DNA of 64,000 bases. Source: SURF-55 sp040755195. Lineage in GTDB: Bacteria; Bacillota; Desulfotomaculia; Desulfotomaculales; Ammonificaceae. The position numbers and the translations under genes were made by a program. The stretch covers positions 22,862-86,861 of the forward strand of contig JBFMBL010000005.1 of NCBI GenBank assembly GCA_040755195.1. The letters run 5' to 3'. Below the pieces are notes generated by a model that saw only the letters and a list, made by a program, of their open reading frames with translations, did not search any database and was not told the origin of the DNA. Positions 37,601-44,387 of the stretch are shown here, piece after piece (the stretch's first letter is position 1; the number at the start of each line of letters is the position of its first letter).

Positions 37601-38961
37601 TGCACCGCGTAGCCGGTCCTTCTGTACCCTGCGCCGGAGGCCGAACCAACCCCGGCCGCAGAGCCAGAACCAACAGAAGTTTTCACCGCACCGCCGGAGG
37701 CCGAACCAACCCCGGCCGCAGAGCCAGAACCAACGGAAGTTTTCACCGCGCCGCCGGAGGCCGAACCAACACCTGCCGCCGTGCCCCAGCCGTCCACATA
37801 CCCGCCGAAAGCAAGGTAAAGCATCTCGGTCGCAACCGCATCGTTGGTCGTCCAACTCAGGGTGAAACCGTCGGCGTCCAAACTCGTCAAATCGGCTTCA
37901 GCGTCAATAGACGGAGTATTGTTGTTAACCTTGACAAAGACCTTGCTCGTTTTGTCTATACCGTCCGCACTCGAAGTGGCCAAAACGTCCGTGTCTTGGA
38001 AAGCCGAACAGCCTTCCGTCGTGCCGTCTGACGCGCCGATACCGAATCTGGCGTTAGCTACGATACCGGCAGCGGTAATGTTCTGGAAACTGGCCAGAAG
38101 AACGGCGCGTGTTTTAAAGCCGACACCGGTAATCGCCTGACTTGCCGGTGCTGTGCCGGTAGATTTGTTGAACACACCAGCTTTAGCGAACACGCCTTTT
38201 AAACATAAACACCATACAGAAAGCGATACTGTGGCTACCGCTGTATAGTTTAAAGTAAACCCATCGGCGTCAAAAGAAACCAATGAAGCCTGAAGGCGTG
38301 TAAAAAGATCAGTACCTTCAAAAACACAAGCATTCGTCAACTGAGCACGCTTGGACCTCGTATTTGAAGCGCCAGATATGGCATAAACACGAGTTGCCCA
38401 CTGCGCCGTACTGCTACTTGCCGCGCCCAATCCAAACGACAACTTGTCTGCACCCGTCGTAGCTGGTAGCGTCAAAATTACGTCCGGCTGGAACCCAACA
38501 CCAGTAACACTTATGTTTCCTGTAACTGTCGGCGTATTGTGTGTGATAACCTTAGCCGAAACATCCGTCCCGCCGATAGCGATGAAGTGAATTACATAGG
38601 CAACAGCGTCATTGGTAGTCCAGTTCAGCACGAAATTAGTAGCATCCCAGGACGCAAGGCTACACCGGGCAACAACAACATCCCCCGGATTAACAATCGT
38701 AAGAACGGCTGTGGAAGAAATAGCACCGCCATAATTTCCGTAGAGATCGTTGTCCAGCGACGCAACGGCAACAGACCGGCTATTAACTCCGTCGCTAAAC
38801 CCCTGACCGAACATAAAACTGCCAGAAAACAGCTCATCCGTCTTACCGTTCGTCCAGAGAATGAGTGCCTTCGGCGTCTGCCCCAGACCGTGCGCAACCG
38901 TCTGTGAAACCGGAGCCGTACCGGTAGATTTCAGGAAGCTACCAACCTTAAAGACCGCCAA
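34618..38961 (-). CDS. Large modular virion appendage protein (tail/spike-like)
   Basis: 1,447 residues. N-terminal ~390 residues contain three related modules, each ending in a segment such as DGFTLNYTA or DGFTLSWTTNDAVATEML (VGSFLKSTGTAP..., ITGVGFKTR..., and one between). A glycine/serine linker made of 20-residue repeats follows (about 395-450), then a carbohydrate-binding-like beta sandwich (SFDSATAINDAASPWKY, GSSVKII), a LamG-like segment, and a C-terminal ~600-residue region with beta-propeller-like repeats (VYVAFGGRPLVYDG, NKLYCGSPTEGKVYRM). The C-terminal part resembles portal-associated hub proteins of short-tailed phages. Probably binds the host surface. Confidence 0.6.
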   Translation of the reverse strand: MAVFKVGSFLKSTGTAPVSQTVAHGLGQTPKALILWTNGKTDELFSGSFMFGQGFSDGVNSRSVAVASLDNDLYGNYGGAISSTAVLTIVNPGDVVVARCSLASWDATNFVLNWTTNDAVAYVIHFIAIGGTDVSAKVITHNTPTVTGNISVTGVGFQPDVILTLPATTGADKLSFGLGAASSSTAQWATRVYAISGASNTRSKRAQLTNACVFEGTDLFTRLQASLVSFDADGFTLNYTAVATVSLSVWCLCLKGVFAKAGVFNKSTGTAPASQAITGVGFKTRAVLLASFQNITAAGIVANARFGIGASDGTTEGCSAFQDTDVLATSSADGIDKTSKVFVKVNNNTPSIDAEADLTSLDADGFTLSWTTNDAVATEMLYLAFGGYVDGWGTAAGVGSASGGAVKTSVGSGSAAGVGSASGGAVKTSVGSGSAAGVGSASGAGYRRTGYAVQIEKATQNIVKDASFDSATAINDAASPWKYNATPGVGESIAKDATVKRSGGSSVKIIAAGTEGIGVNQQLTGWTAGDYVSISGYINVSAYTAGTIHLDLLAKDAGGVVVLDTSGIQLTATTQGFVRFEEISVQIPSTAATLWVRAFATDTPNCTFYVDDVQDEKDYGVTSFIGAADDTTQAQRAAESLNYLLDNVLPNKWGGYVIWRPDRAHNYPTNSYVTLAQVTTTAGAERYKIAWRSAWTPPGGAPVYKGDTFRFVKNDGTTSYTLYSSLKSFNAGDTVFVAWLDDQAAGVMKLWVSINGGNAEEFTLANSVAITDAKKVWVGCESSAGYECNGAIDVIHLYDAVVAAAESVTLNLSFFNSICTNAVSPGWEVYSILFNTFAAFSIALPSSRKGAWIMPAVDVGMTPDGASIAITSNIPVGNSITGEYSSSNDGVNYGAWTVIPAGGGLPLARYIKFKFKLSGTDLVNLYVDKYTYTYSIEFSAPISIYTGLPTGTRVRFVTYQNKVYVAFGGRPLVYDGTTIRQAGVDPPATAPALAVGAAGGLTGTYYGKVTFVNTDGVESNPSVASGAVTVSAQQINWTIPTGPAGTAKRKLYRTKAGGSVYYYITEIADNTTTAYADNTADGSLTDAMKDYYNVPPNADIVFEFMNYMFYVSNASKNQLWYSLVGDPEHVPNISGKRFYKQFSGNITGIAAFNNALVIMGEDFVAPITTGSGFIFDSDPTLDTTIIKYIDKGGALAHEAIALCTDPELRQIMVFPTRTGVRFLLPGLQEQSLEAVPLSRNVQPYFDSTVLRSQMAAVFYNSRFMIAFSYMESGLTPPSANNIIFLYDHRSKQWIGPWTIPAACFAVANNKLYCGSPTEGKVYRMLTGTNDDGANIKMILDLPYLMPAGDQGKCRFQRFRLRVSNDSVTTSLQVKPKVDDREATVNIGTIAAGFSGERRPGDNTKPSRKFPIPLPPGITLGYRVVDDSTNPVSLRSITTEFEDLGVKA
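37631..37778 (-). repeat. 60-bp tandem repeat in the appendage gene
   Basis: Two copies of a 60-bp unit (37631-37690 and 37691-37750, differing at two positions) and a partial third. It encodes repeats of GVGSASGGAVKTSVGSGSAA, a flexible linker between N-terminal modules and the carbohydrate-binding-like domain. Confidence 0.9.
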
Positions 38962-38974
38962 AGTACGTCAACTC

Positions 38975-39361
38975 CTACGCCAAGCTGCAAGATAACTGCC
39001 CCGCTGGTATTTTGTACGTGTCTCCTGTATAAATCGGCTTCGCGACAGCAAACGGCCCGTACCAGAGCAGATTGCCACCCGTCGCGGCGTCCCGGATGCC
39101 GAAATGCGAAATCGTACCCCAGTTAGCCGTCGCCGTCGGGAAAACAACGTCGGCACTGTTCGTCGCCACGCCGTCTACCGGCGCGTTGAACGTTATTGCC
39201 TGACGCGCATACCCCCCGCCGACAACCTCAGTTCCGGTGTCGGCGTCCGTAGGGTCCGAAGTATAAAGAGCCACATAAACCGTTACTGGCGAGCTTAAAG
39301 CCACGTTTCGCAATACATGATTTATAAGCGCATTTTCCACGTAGTTACTCAATTGAGACAT
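38975..39361 (-). CDS. Small phage tail/appendage protein
   Basis: 128 residues from ATG 39361 (GGAGG ten bases upstream). SPVTVYVALYTSDPTDADTGTEVVGGGYARQAITF is a widespread phage-tail protein motif. The C-terminal half is beta-rich (TIYTGDTYKIPAG). It overlaps the stop of the neighbouring gene. Exact role in the particle is unknown. Confidence 0.65.
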   Translation of the reverse strand: MSQLSNYVENALINHVLRNVALSSPVTVYVALYTSDPTDADTGTEVVGGGYARQAITFNAPVDGVATNSADVVFPTATANWGTISHFGIRDAATGGNLLWYGPFAVAKPIYTGDTYKIPAGQLSCSLA

Positions 39362-39864
39362 TAGACCCAAGCCTCCTTAAACCGTGGTGTTCCGGCACTT
39401 ACTTTGGTTCCATCATCCTTGTACGCCTCACTGGGGCGCGTAAAGGTTCCCGTTGGGTCAGGCAACTTCAACTCTCCCGTCGCCGTCACCCTCGCCGTCC
39501 CCGCACCAGCGAGCCAGTCCGCCTGCGTGTCAACAAGCTTATTCGTCTCGCCGCCCGTCAGCTTATATATGTCCACGCCGTGCGCCAGGAGCAACTGACC
39601 CCCAGCGTCCCGGTCGAAGTAGTGCAGGCCGCGGACGGCGCCTGCACCCAGCGAAGCGAATAGCGATTGCAGGCCCTTGCGCTTGGTTGCCGCGCCGATC
39701 GGGTCCCCGAAGTCCACATTTTGCGCGAAGGGGACTTGGCCCGGCTGCAAAAGCTCGGTGTCGTCAACGTAGTTGACACCCTGGAAATTGCTCTGCTTTA
39801 TCGCCGCCGCCGGGCGGTCCTGGAACGCCCCGCGCGCCATGTTCTTTACGCGGTCATACGACAT
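39361..39864 (-). CDS. Virion protein, appendage/hub-related
   Basis: 167 residues. QGVNYVDDTELLQPGQVPFAQNVDFGDPIGAATKRKGLQSLF resembles the first blade of hub or stabilisation proteins that read 'no-N-V' elements in other podoviruses; this is a loose resemblance. It lies between the adaptor-like gene and the small tail protein, with a one-base gap from the adaptor. Confidence 0.5.
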   Translation of the reverse strand: MSYDRVKNMARGAFQDRPAAAIKQSNFQGVNYVDDTELLQPGQVPFAQNVDFGDPIGAATKRKGLQSLFASLGAGAVRGLHYFDRDAGGQLLLAHGVDIYKLTGGETNKLVDTQADWLAGAGTARVTATGELKLPDPTGTFTRPSEAYKDDGTKVSAGTPRFKEAWV

Positions 39865-40473
39865 TTAATACACCTCACGCACACAAAGCGGCTCGTTATC
39901 CCGTCGACCGCCCTTATGCTTTTCCTCAATTTCGTCCAGTATGTCCAGCCATTCGCCTTGCATGGCGAAATAGGTGTTCATACTGTCGCGCCGCTCGGCC
40001 ATGACCATCTTGATGTACGTAGCAAAACGCTTATGATATTTCCCTTTAAGCGCCGTCGGGCTTGAGCCCGCGCTGTCCGCTATCGCGGCAGGCTTCGCTT
40101 TGTAATACAGCGTCGGCGCGTTGGTCGGCGTTATGCCGTAAAAGTAAATCTCCATCTCGTTGGGAATCCAGTACTGCTCCGTGGCCGCGTTGTCGTCGAC
40201 CTTGTCCGCGATGTCAAAAATCTGCTTCAGCGGCGGCCAGGTCGTACTATCGTACACCCGCACGGGCGCCAGGTAATCAGAAGGCAGCGATGCCTTCCCG
40301 GCGGTCACGGTCAGCGTCGTGCTCTTCTGGATGTTGAGCAGCAGCCCCATGATCTCCTGATAGGCATAGTTAACCAGCGCCAGGCAGTCCGCCCGGCTAA
40401 GCTCGACTGGATTATTCGGATCGGCTTCACCTATAGCCCGCAGGCAGTCGGTGACGATTTCCTGCCCCGTCAT
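39865..40473 (-). CDS. Head-tail adaptor-like protein
   Basis: 202 residues. An N-terminal helical segment (GQEIVTDCLRAIGEADPNNPVELSRADCLALVNYAYQEIMGLL) followed by a short beta domain (TTLTVTAGKASLPSDYLAPVRVYD) and C-terminal helices (KRFATYIKMVMAERR). This pattern resembles the gp4/gp11-type adaptors that extend the portal in short-tailed phages. The position after the capsid genes fits. Confidence 0.6.
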   Translation of the reverse strand: MTGQEIVTDCLRAIGEADPNNPVELSRADCLALVNYAYQEIMGLLLNIQKSTTLTVTAGKASLPSDYLAPVRVYDSTTWPPLKQIFDIADKVDDNAATEQYWIPNEMEIYFYGITPTNAPTLYYKAKPAAIADSAGSSPTALKGKYHKRFATYIKMVMAERRDSMNTYFAMQGEWLDILDEIEEKHKGGRRDNEPLCVREVY

Positions 40474-40487
40474 GCCATCCCCTCCGT

Positions 40488-40826
40488 TTACACCGTAAAC
40501 CCGGCCAGGTTCACCTTTCCGATCACGCCCGCCGTCCCGCTGGCCGCCAGCACGGCGCTAACAGCCTTGCCTGACGTAATTTTCAGGGGCACGGAGAAAT
40601 TAACTGTTTCGGCGTTGACAATGTAGCGCTCAAAAATAATGGTTACATCGTCCTTGATTTGCAGAAGCTTCGTTGCCGCACCGCTAAAGCTGGCCGAAAC
40701 GTGAGAAACGAAGTGGACAGCCCCCGTTACAGCCGCCTTGGTTGCCGTAGCTTCGGCATTGTCCTTGCTGTCCGCAGCAACCCACGACCGACTGATTTTG
40801 CCGTTTTCGTAATCCTGCGCGGGCAC
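40488..40826 (-). CDS. Virion protein, unknown
   Basis: 112 residues, GTG start with GGGGGAGGAG upstream. Beta-rich, with no cysteine and few charges after residue 40 (ATKLLQIKDDVTIIFERYIVNAETVNFSV). Lies between the major-capsid cluster and the adaptor-like gene, as do head-decoration proteins in many phages. Family not recognised. Confidence 0.5.
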   Translation of the reverse strand: MPAQDYENGKISRSWVAADSKDNAEATATKAAVTGAVHFVSHVSASFSGAATKLLQIKDDVTIIFERYIVNAETVNFSVPLKITSGKAVSAVLAASGTAGVIGKVNLAGFTV

Positions 40827-40829
40827 GAT

Positions 40830-41156
40830 TTACTCCTCCCCCGCCAGCGCCGCAAACGGCTGTTCGCCTTCCCCGCCTTCGCCCGGCAGCTTGGGCAGTT
40901 TCCGTTCCGGCTTCGGTTTATCCGGTACCTGCTTCACAACCTGCAGCACTCTCTGCCCGCCGAACAGACCCGTGACGCGTCGCTCCTCTTCTTCTTTCAG
41001 TGCTCCGTCTTTCAGGTCCCAGTCGCCCGCGTAATGCTTCGCCAGGTGAACGGGTACCGGCATTTCCTGGCCGGGTTTAAGCTCGTATAGATCCTGCCCC
41101 GCCCACCGCAGCGTTACCTTTCTGTCGCCAATATTTTTAACTACAGCCATCGCCAT
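40830..41156 (-). CDS. Virion-associated protein, unknown
   Basis: 108 residues. KNIGDRKVTLRWAGQDLYELKPGQEMPVPVHLAKHYAGDWDL suggests a small beta-barrel followed by a charged, proline-rich tail. ATG 41156 has GGGGTGG six bases upstream and follows the preceding stop by two bases. Function unknown. Confidence 0.5.
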   Translation of the reverse strand: MAMAVVKNIGDRKVTLRWAGQDLYELKPGQEMPVPVHLAKHYAGDWDLKDGALKEEEERRVTGLFGGQRVLQVVKQVPDKPKPERKLPKLPGEGGEGEQPFAALAGEE

Positions 41157-41158
41157 GC

Positions 41159-41593
41159 TTACCACCCCCATGCAATGAATCCAACGCCGGTCAGCGCCGA
41201 AAGGTCGGTCAGGTTGGGGACTTCCGCGCCGGGACCGGCGGCCACGCCCGCCTTACCCGATAAGGTAATGATTGCCCCGTTCGCCGCCGTGGAAGTAACC
41301 GAGGTTGCGCCCGCATTGACGCTTGCCGCCAAGGTGTTGGCAATTGCCGCCCGCGGATGGAACGCTTTAATCTTCTTCGCGCTGCGGGCACACTCGAACA
41401 TGTAACCCGACTTGGTCTCAATCTTCATCCCTTTGATCGTCGTAAGCGGGAACGTAGACGGCAGCGCCTCGCCGCCCGTCGGGTAACTGCTGTCGAAGTC
41501 CATGGTGCCCATGATCTGCCTCATTCGCCGGTCGCCCTTCGTCATCTGCGCGCCGAGCTGGACCTCACCGTCAATTGTCACTGTCAAGGCCAT
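41159..41593 (-). CDS. Virion protein, unknown
   Basis: 144 residues. Beta-rich first half (LTVTIDGEVQLGAQMTKGDRRMRQIMGTMDFD), alanine/glycine/threonine-rich second half (NTLAASVNAGATSVTSTAANGAIITLSG). Located among head genes. No known family recognised; a head-fibre or decoration role is plausible. Confidence 0.45.
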   Translation of the reverse strand: MALTVTIDGEVQLGAQMTKGDRRMRQIMGTMDFDSSYPTGGEALPSTFPLTTIKGMKIETKSGYMFECARSAKKIKAFHPRAAIANTLAASVNAGATSVTSTAANGAIITLSGKAGVAAGPGAEVPNLTDLSALTGVGFIAWGW

Positions 41594-41655
41594 GCCTTAC
41601 ACCTCCGTTTTTTTGAACCGGGGCAGAGGTCTCCCTCCGCCCCGCAAGAACAAGA

Positions 41656-41877
41656 TTAAGCCGCCCTCGTCACCAGTTTCCACGCCGGAACCGCCTTGGT
41701 GCCCGCGTTCACGTATAGGTTCGAGTTCGTCCGGTCGATGCACAGCGAACCGGGGCCCGCGATAGTCGCTCCGATTGTGTTATCCGGCGCGGCATTATGA
41801 ACGACGATCACAACGTCATTGCCGATTTTCGCTACAACCTCCGGACTGGTAGCCTCAATGATCGCCTTGAACCCCAC
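41656..41877 (-). CDS. Small head-associated protein, unknown
   Basis: 73 residues from GTG 41877, with AAGGAGAG eight bases upstream (a GTG at 41886 is also in frame). Contains GPGSLCIDRTNSNLYVNAGTKAVPAWKLV, a motif often seen in small proteins downstream of capsid genes. Directly follows the major capsid gene on the minus strand. Confidence 0.5.
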   Translation of the reverse strand: MGFKAIIEATSPEVVAKIGNDVVIVVHNAAPDNTIGATIAGPGSLCIDRTNSNLYVNAGTKAVPAWKLVTRAA

Positions 41878-41949
41878 ACTTATCACTCTCCTTTGGAATA
41901 AGCCGGGCGGGTTGACCGCCCGCCCGGTCGTCGGTTAGCTCAGGCGCAC

Positions 41950-42900
41950 TTACGGCGCCAGGTCTTCGATCACAGCCTGCTTGCTGCAGTTCGAGCAAGT
42001 CAGGTTCCCGTACCAGAGCATCTGATTGACAGCCGCGTCCTGATTTGTCGGTTTTTTCCAACCTGTCTGGCGGAACTTCCCGGCGTTCTCTTCGTGCGGC
42101 CGGAGCTTCAGGTACTTGGTGTTGATCATGTACATCCGCTTCGCGGTACACGCCTTGTCCACGATGATCGGCGTCTGGTTGAACATCAGGTGCCGGAAAC
42201 CAACGTTGGCGGACCGCTGTTCGTTTTCATACCGCTGCTGCGGCGTCAACTGTGCCCAGTACCAGTCCCAAATCGTCTGCGTGGTAACAATTAAATCCGG
42301 AAACTCGGTGTCATCGCTGATCGACCCGTACGCCGTCTGCATCAGGGTCAGCGTCGGTACCCTATCGACCCCGCCGTTAGCATACCGTTTCGCCTTCCAC
42401 CAGGTGTAAGTGGTTCGATCGATCTCGCCGTACGTCGCCACGTTGGTCCCGTCATCGATCGCTGCATGTATACCCGTGATGTCCTTACCGGAATTACCCG
42501 TCCCATCGCTGAACAACTGGGTCGTCATGAGCTTTTTCAGCGTCAGTTCGGCAACCTGCATCTTTGACTTCACCAGGTTCAGGACCGCACGCGCCCCTCT
42601 GTTTTGAGCCTCTTCAAGCCCGGAAATACTTACGTTGCAATAGAGTTGTTTCCAGGCAAAGAGCGCTGCCGTCAGCTCGTCGCTCGGGGTGGTGCTCAGG
42701 ATGTCGTACTTGCTGTACGACCCGGCTGCGCTGTTCTCCGCGTAAATAAGGGGCTGCTTTAACTTTTCGCCGCCCTCCGCCGGATCGGCGTCCGCCGACA
42801 GCTTCCGCAACAACACAGTGGCGTTGAAAACGTTGTCCACCAGCGGTTTGAGATAATACTTCTCCGTGGTGGTCGTGAGCGCATCATAGTTTAGGGGCAT
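41950..42900 (-). CDS. Major capsid protein
   Basis: 316 residues. The N-terminal arm (MPLNYDALTTTTEKYYLKPLVDNVFNATVLLRKL) and central P-loop-like/A-domain segments fit HK97-fold capsid proteins of this size class. A C-terminal CSNC motif is unusual. It directly follows the scaffold gene, the canonical portal-scaffold-capsid order, which is the main support for the call. Confidence 0.8.
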   Translation of the reverse strand: MPLNYDALTTTTEKYYLKPLVDNVFNATVLLRKLSADADPAEGGEKLKQPLIYAENSAAGSYSKYDILSTTPSDELTAALFAWKQLYCNVSISGLEEAQNRGARAVLNLVKSKMQVAELTLKKLMTTQLFSDGTGNSGKDITGIHAAIDDGTNVATYGEIDRTTYTWWKAKRYANGGVDRVPTLTLMQTAYGSISDDTEFPDLIVTTQTIWDWYWAQLTPQQRYENEQRSANVGFRHLMFNQTPIIVDKACTAKRMYMINTKYLKLRPHEENAGKFRQTGWKKPTNQDAAVNQMLWYGNLTCSNCSKQAVIEDLAP

Positions 42901-42919
42901 TACCCCTACCTCCCTTCCG

Positions 42920-43804
42920 TCATTCCGTGATCAGTGAATTCAACAGGGCTTCATCGGCAAGGGCGGCGTCTGTCGCGTCTTTGTAACTTTTGATGTCCTT
43001 CGCCGGCGCTGCGCCGCCGCGCTGCTGACCGCCCAGGATGCCCCCGGCCTTCTGCCGGTTTTGCTTCAGCCGCTGAAGCGTCTCCAGTTCGCCCTGCTTC
43101 TTGGCCTCGGCGATTTGCGCCTTCAGCTTCTGAGTGGCAAGAGCGTTATAGACCAGCTCCAGGTTACTCACGTTGTTTTGGAGCGCTGTTTCAAGGATCT
43201 CCTGTTCGAGCTCTCTTGTCCACTCCAGCCCGTCGGCCTTCGCCCGCTCGGCCAGATTCGCCATCGTGGCGGTGATCTGCTGATCGGCTTGGGCCTGCAG
43301 TTGACTCGTGGTAGCGCTCTTCAGCCAGGCGACTTCTTGCCTTAGGCCATCTATTACCTGCGCCACCTCGGGCGGAACCTGCCCGGTAGGTGTCGCTTGG
43401 TGGCCGGGTCCGGCATGTCGCGTCAGGTACTGTAGCGCCTGTTGCGGAGTGATCTGCCCGTCCACCACAGCGGCGATAACCTGAGCCTGCCGGGGATTCG
43501 AGCGAAACCAGTTCATCAACGGTTCAACTTGCTTGCGTTGCTCGGCAAGAGTTTGAAACTTCTTGGTGTACGCGGATTCCAGGTTGGTCCTGGTGTCCCG
43601 CCACCGTTTGATTTCGGAAAGCGGCACCTGCTCGCCGTCGATCTCCACCGTGATCTCGGGCGGCTCCCCGCCTTCACCTAGCGCCCCCTCCGGCTCGCCG
43701 CCGCCTCCCAAACCCAGGTCGTCAAGGTTCATGTCGTCAAGGTTCGGTTCTCCTGCGCCGCCCGGGGTGGCCTCACCGGCTCCCGGATTTAAATAGTCAC
43801 CCAT
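42920..43804 (-). CDS. Scaffolding protein
   Basis: 294 residues. Acidic, glycine-rich N-terminus (EPNLDDMNLDDLGLGGGGEPEG), a strongly helical coiled-coil centre (about residues 60-240) and a C-terminal helix, the composition of phage scaffolds. It lies immediately upstream of the major capsid gene, and would guide procapsid assembly and be removed. Confidence 0.8.
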   Translation of the reverse strand: MGDYLNPGAGEATPGGAGEPNLDDMNLDDLGLGGGGEPEGALGEGGEPPEITVEIDGEQVPLSEIKRWRDTRTNLESAYTKKFQTLAEQRKQVEPLMNWFRSNPRQAQVIAAVVDGQITPQQALQYLTRHAGPGHQATPTGQVPPEVAQVIDGLRQEVAWLKSATTSQLQAQADQQITATMANLAERAKADGLEWTRELEQEILETALQNNVSNLELVYNALATQKLKAQIAEAKKQGELETLQRLKQNRQKAGGILGGQQRGGAAPAKDIKSYKDATDAALADEALLNSLITE

Positions 43805-43828
43805 TTTTGGTTACCTCCCCGGGCTCCC

Positions 43829-43996
43829 TTACGGGGTGGCCCGCTTTTTGTGTTTATCTAAACGGCGCTGGATTGCGCCGCGCTTCACGTGTTCCGGTAA
43901 GTCTTTCGGCGTCCCGTATTCATGCGCCCACCGGCGGGCAAGTTCCGGATGCTTCATCCATAAGTAGCGCCGCTGCGCCTCGGATTTGAACGGCAT
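43829..43996 (-). CDS. Small conserved phage protein (55 residues)
   Basis: Start ATG 43996 overlaps the stop of the upstream gene (TGATG). The protein starts MPFKSEAQRRYLWMKHP and contains ARRWAHEYGTPKDLPEH, a sequence typical of a small basic protein found near portal and scaffold genes of many phages. Its function is unknown. Confidence 0.75.
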   Translation of the reverse strand: MPFKSEAQRRYLWMKHPELARRWAHEYGTPKDLPEHVKRGAIQRRLDKHKKRATP

Positions 43997-44307
43997 CAGA
44001 GCGTACCTATGTCGGTGATTTCCAGCCTGGCGCTGGTCTGTTTATTCTTCCCCTCGTCAGTGGCCTCGGCCTGGACAACCTTGGCCCTCATTACCAAAAC
44101 AACCTCCTGCCCGACCTTCCAGTCCTTGATCTCCTTCAGGTACCGGTCGTAGACGCGGAAACCGGGACGCTCAGCACCCCCATCCCACCCGTTTTTAGGC
44201 TGCTTTTTCTCGGTGACCTTTTTCGCACCAGCTATTGCCAGGACTTCCCTGCGCGCCGCCGCTTCACTTTTCGTCGCCGCCAGCCTGCGCCCGATCGCAC
44301 TCTTCAC
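43996..44307 (-). CDS. Phage protein with possible OB-like fold, unknown
   Basis: 103 residues from GTG 44307 with AAGGAGG eight bases upstream; a longer frame to 44643 would overlap the portal gene by hundreds of bases. A basic N-terminus (KSAIGRRLAATKSEAAARREV) is followed by a beta-rich C-terminus (WKVGQEVVLVMRAKVVQAEATDEGKNKQ). Lies between the portal and small basic protein genes; role unknown. Confidence 0.55.
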   Translation of the reverse strand: MKSAIGRRLAATKSEAAARREVLAIAGAKKVTEKKQPKNGWDGGAERPGFRVYDRYLKEIKDWKVGQEVVLVMRAKVVQAEATDEGKNKQTSARLEITDIGTL

Positions 44308-44387
44308 ATGATCTTCCTCCTTCAGGTAAGCGAATTTCTGCCGACCGCGGCCCCGCGGGCTGCGTCGACTGCTAACTACCACCTGTT

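Noticed and set aside
41855..42151. 98-residue minus-strand frame overlapping the capsid gene end
   Set aside because: Shadow frame of the major capsid gene; no independent evidence.
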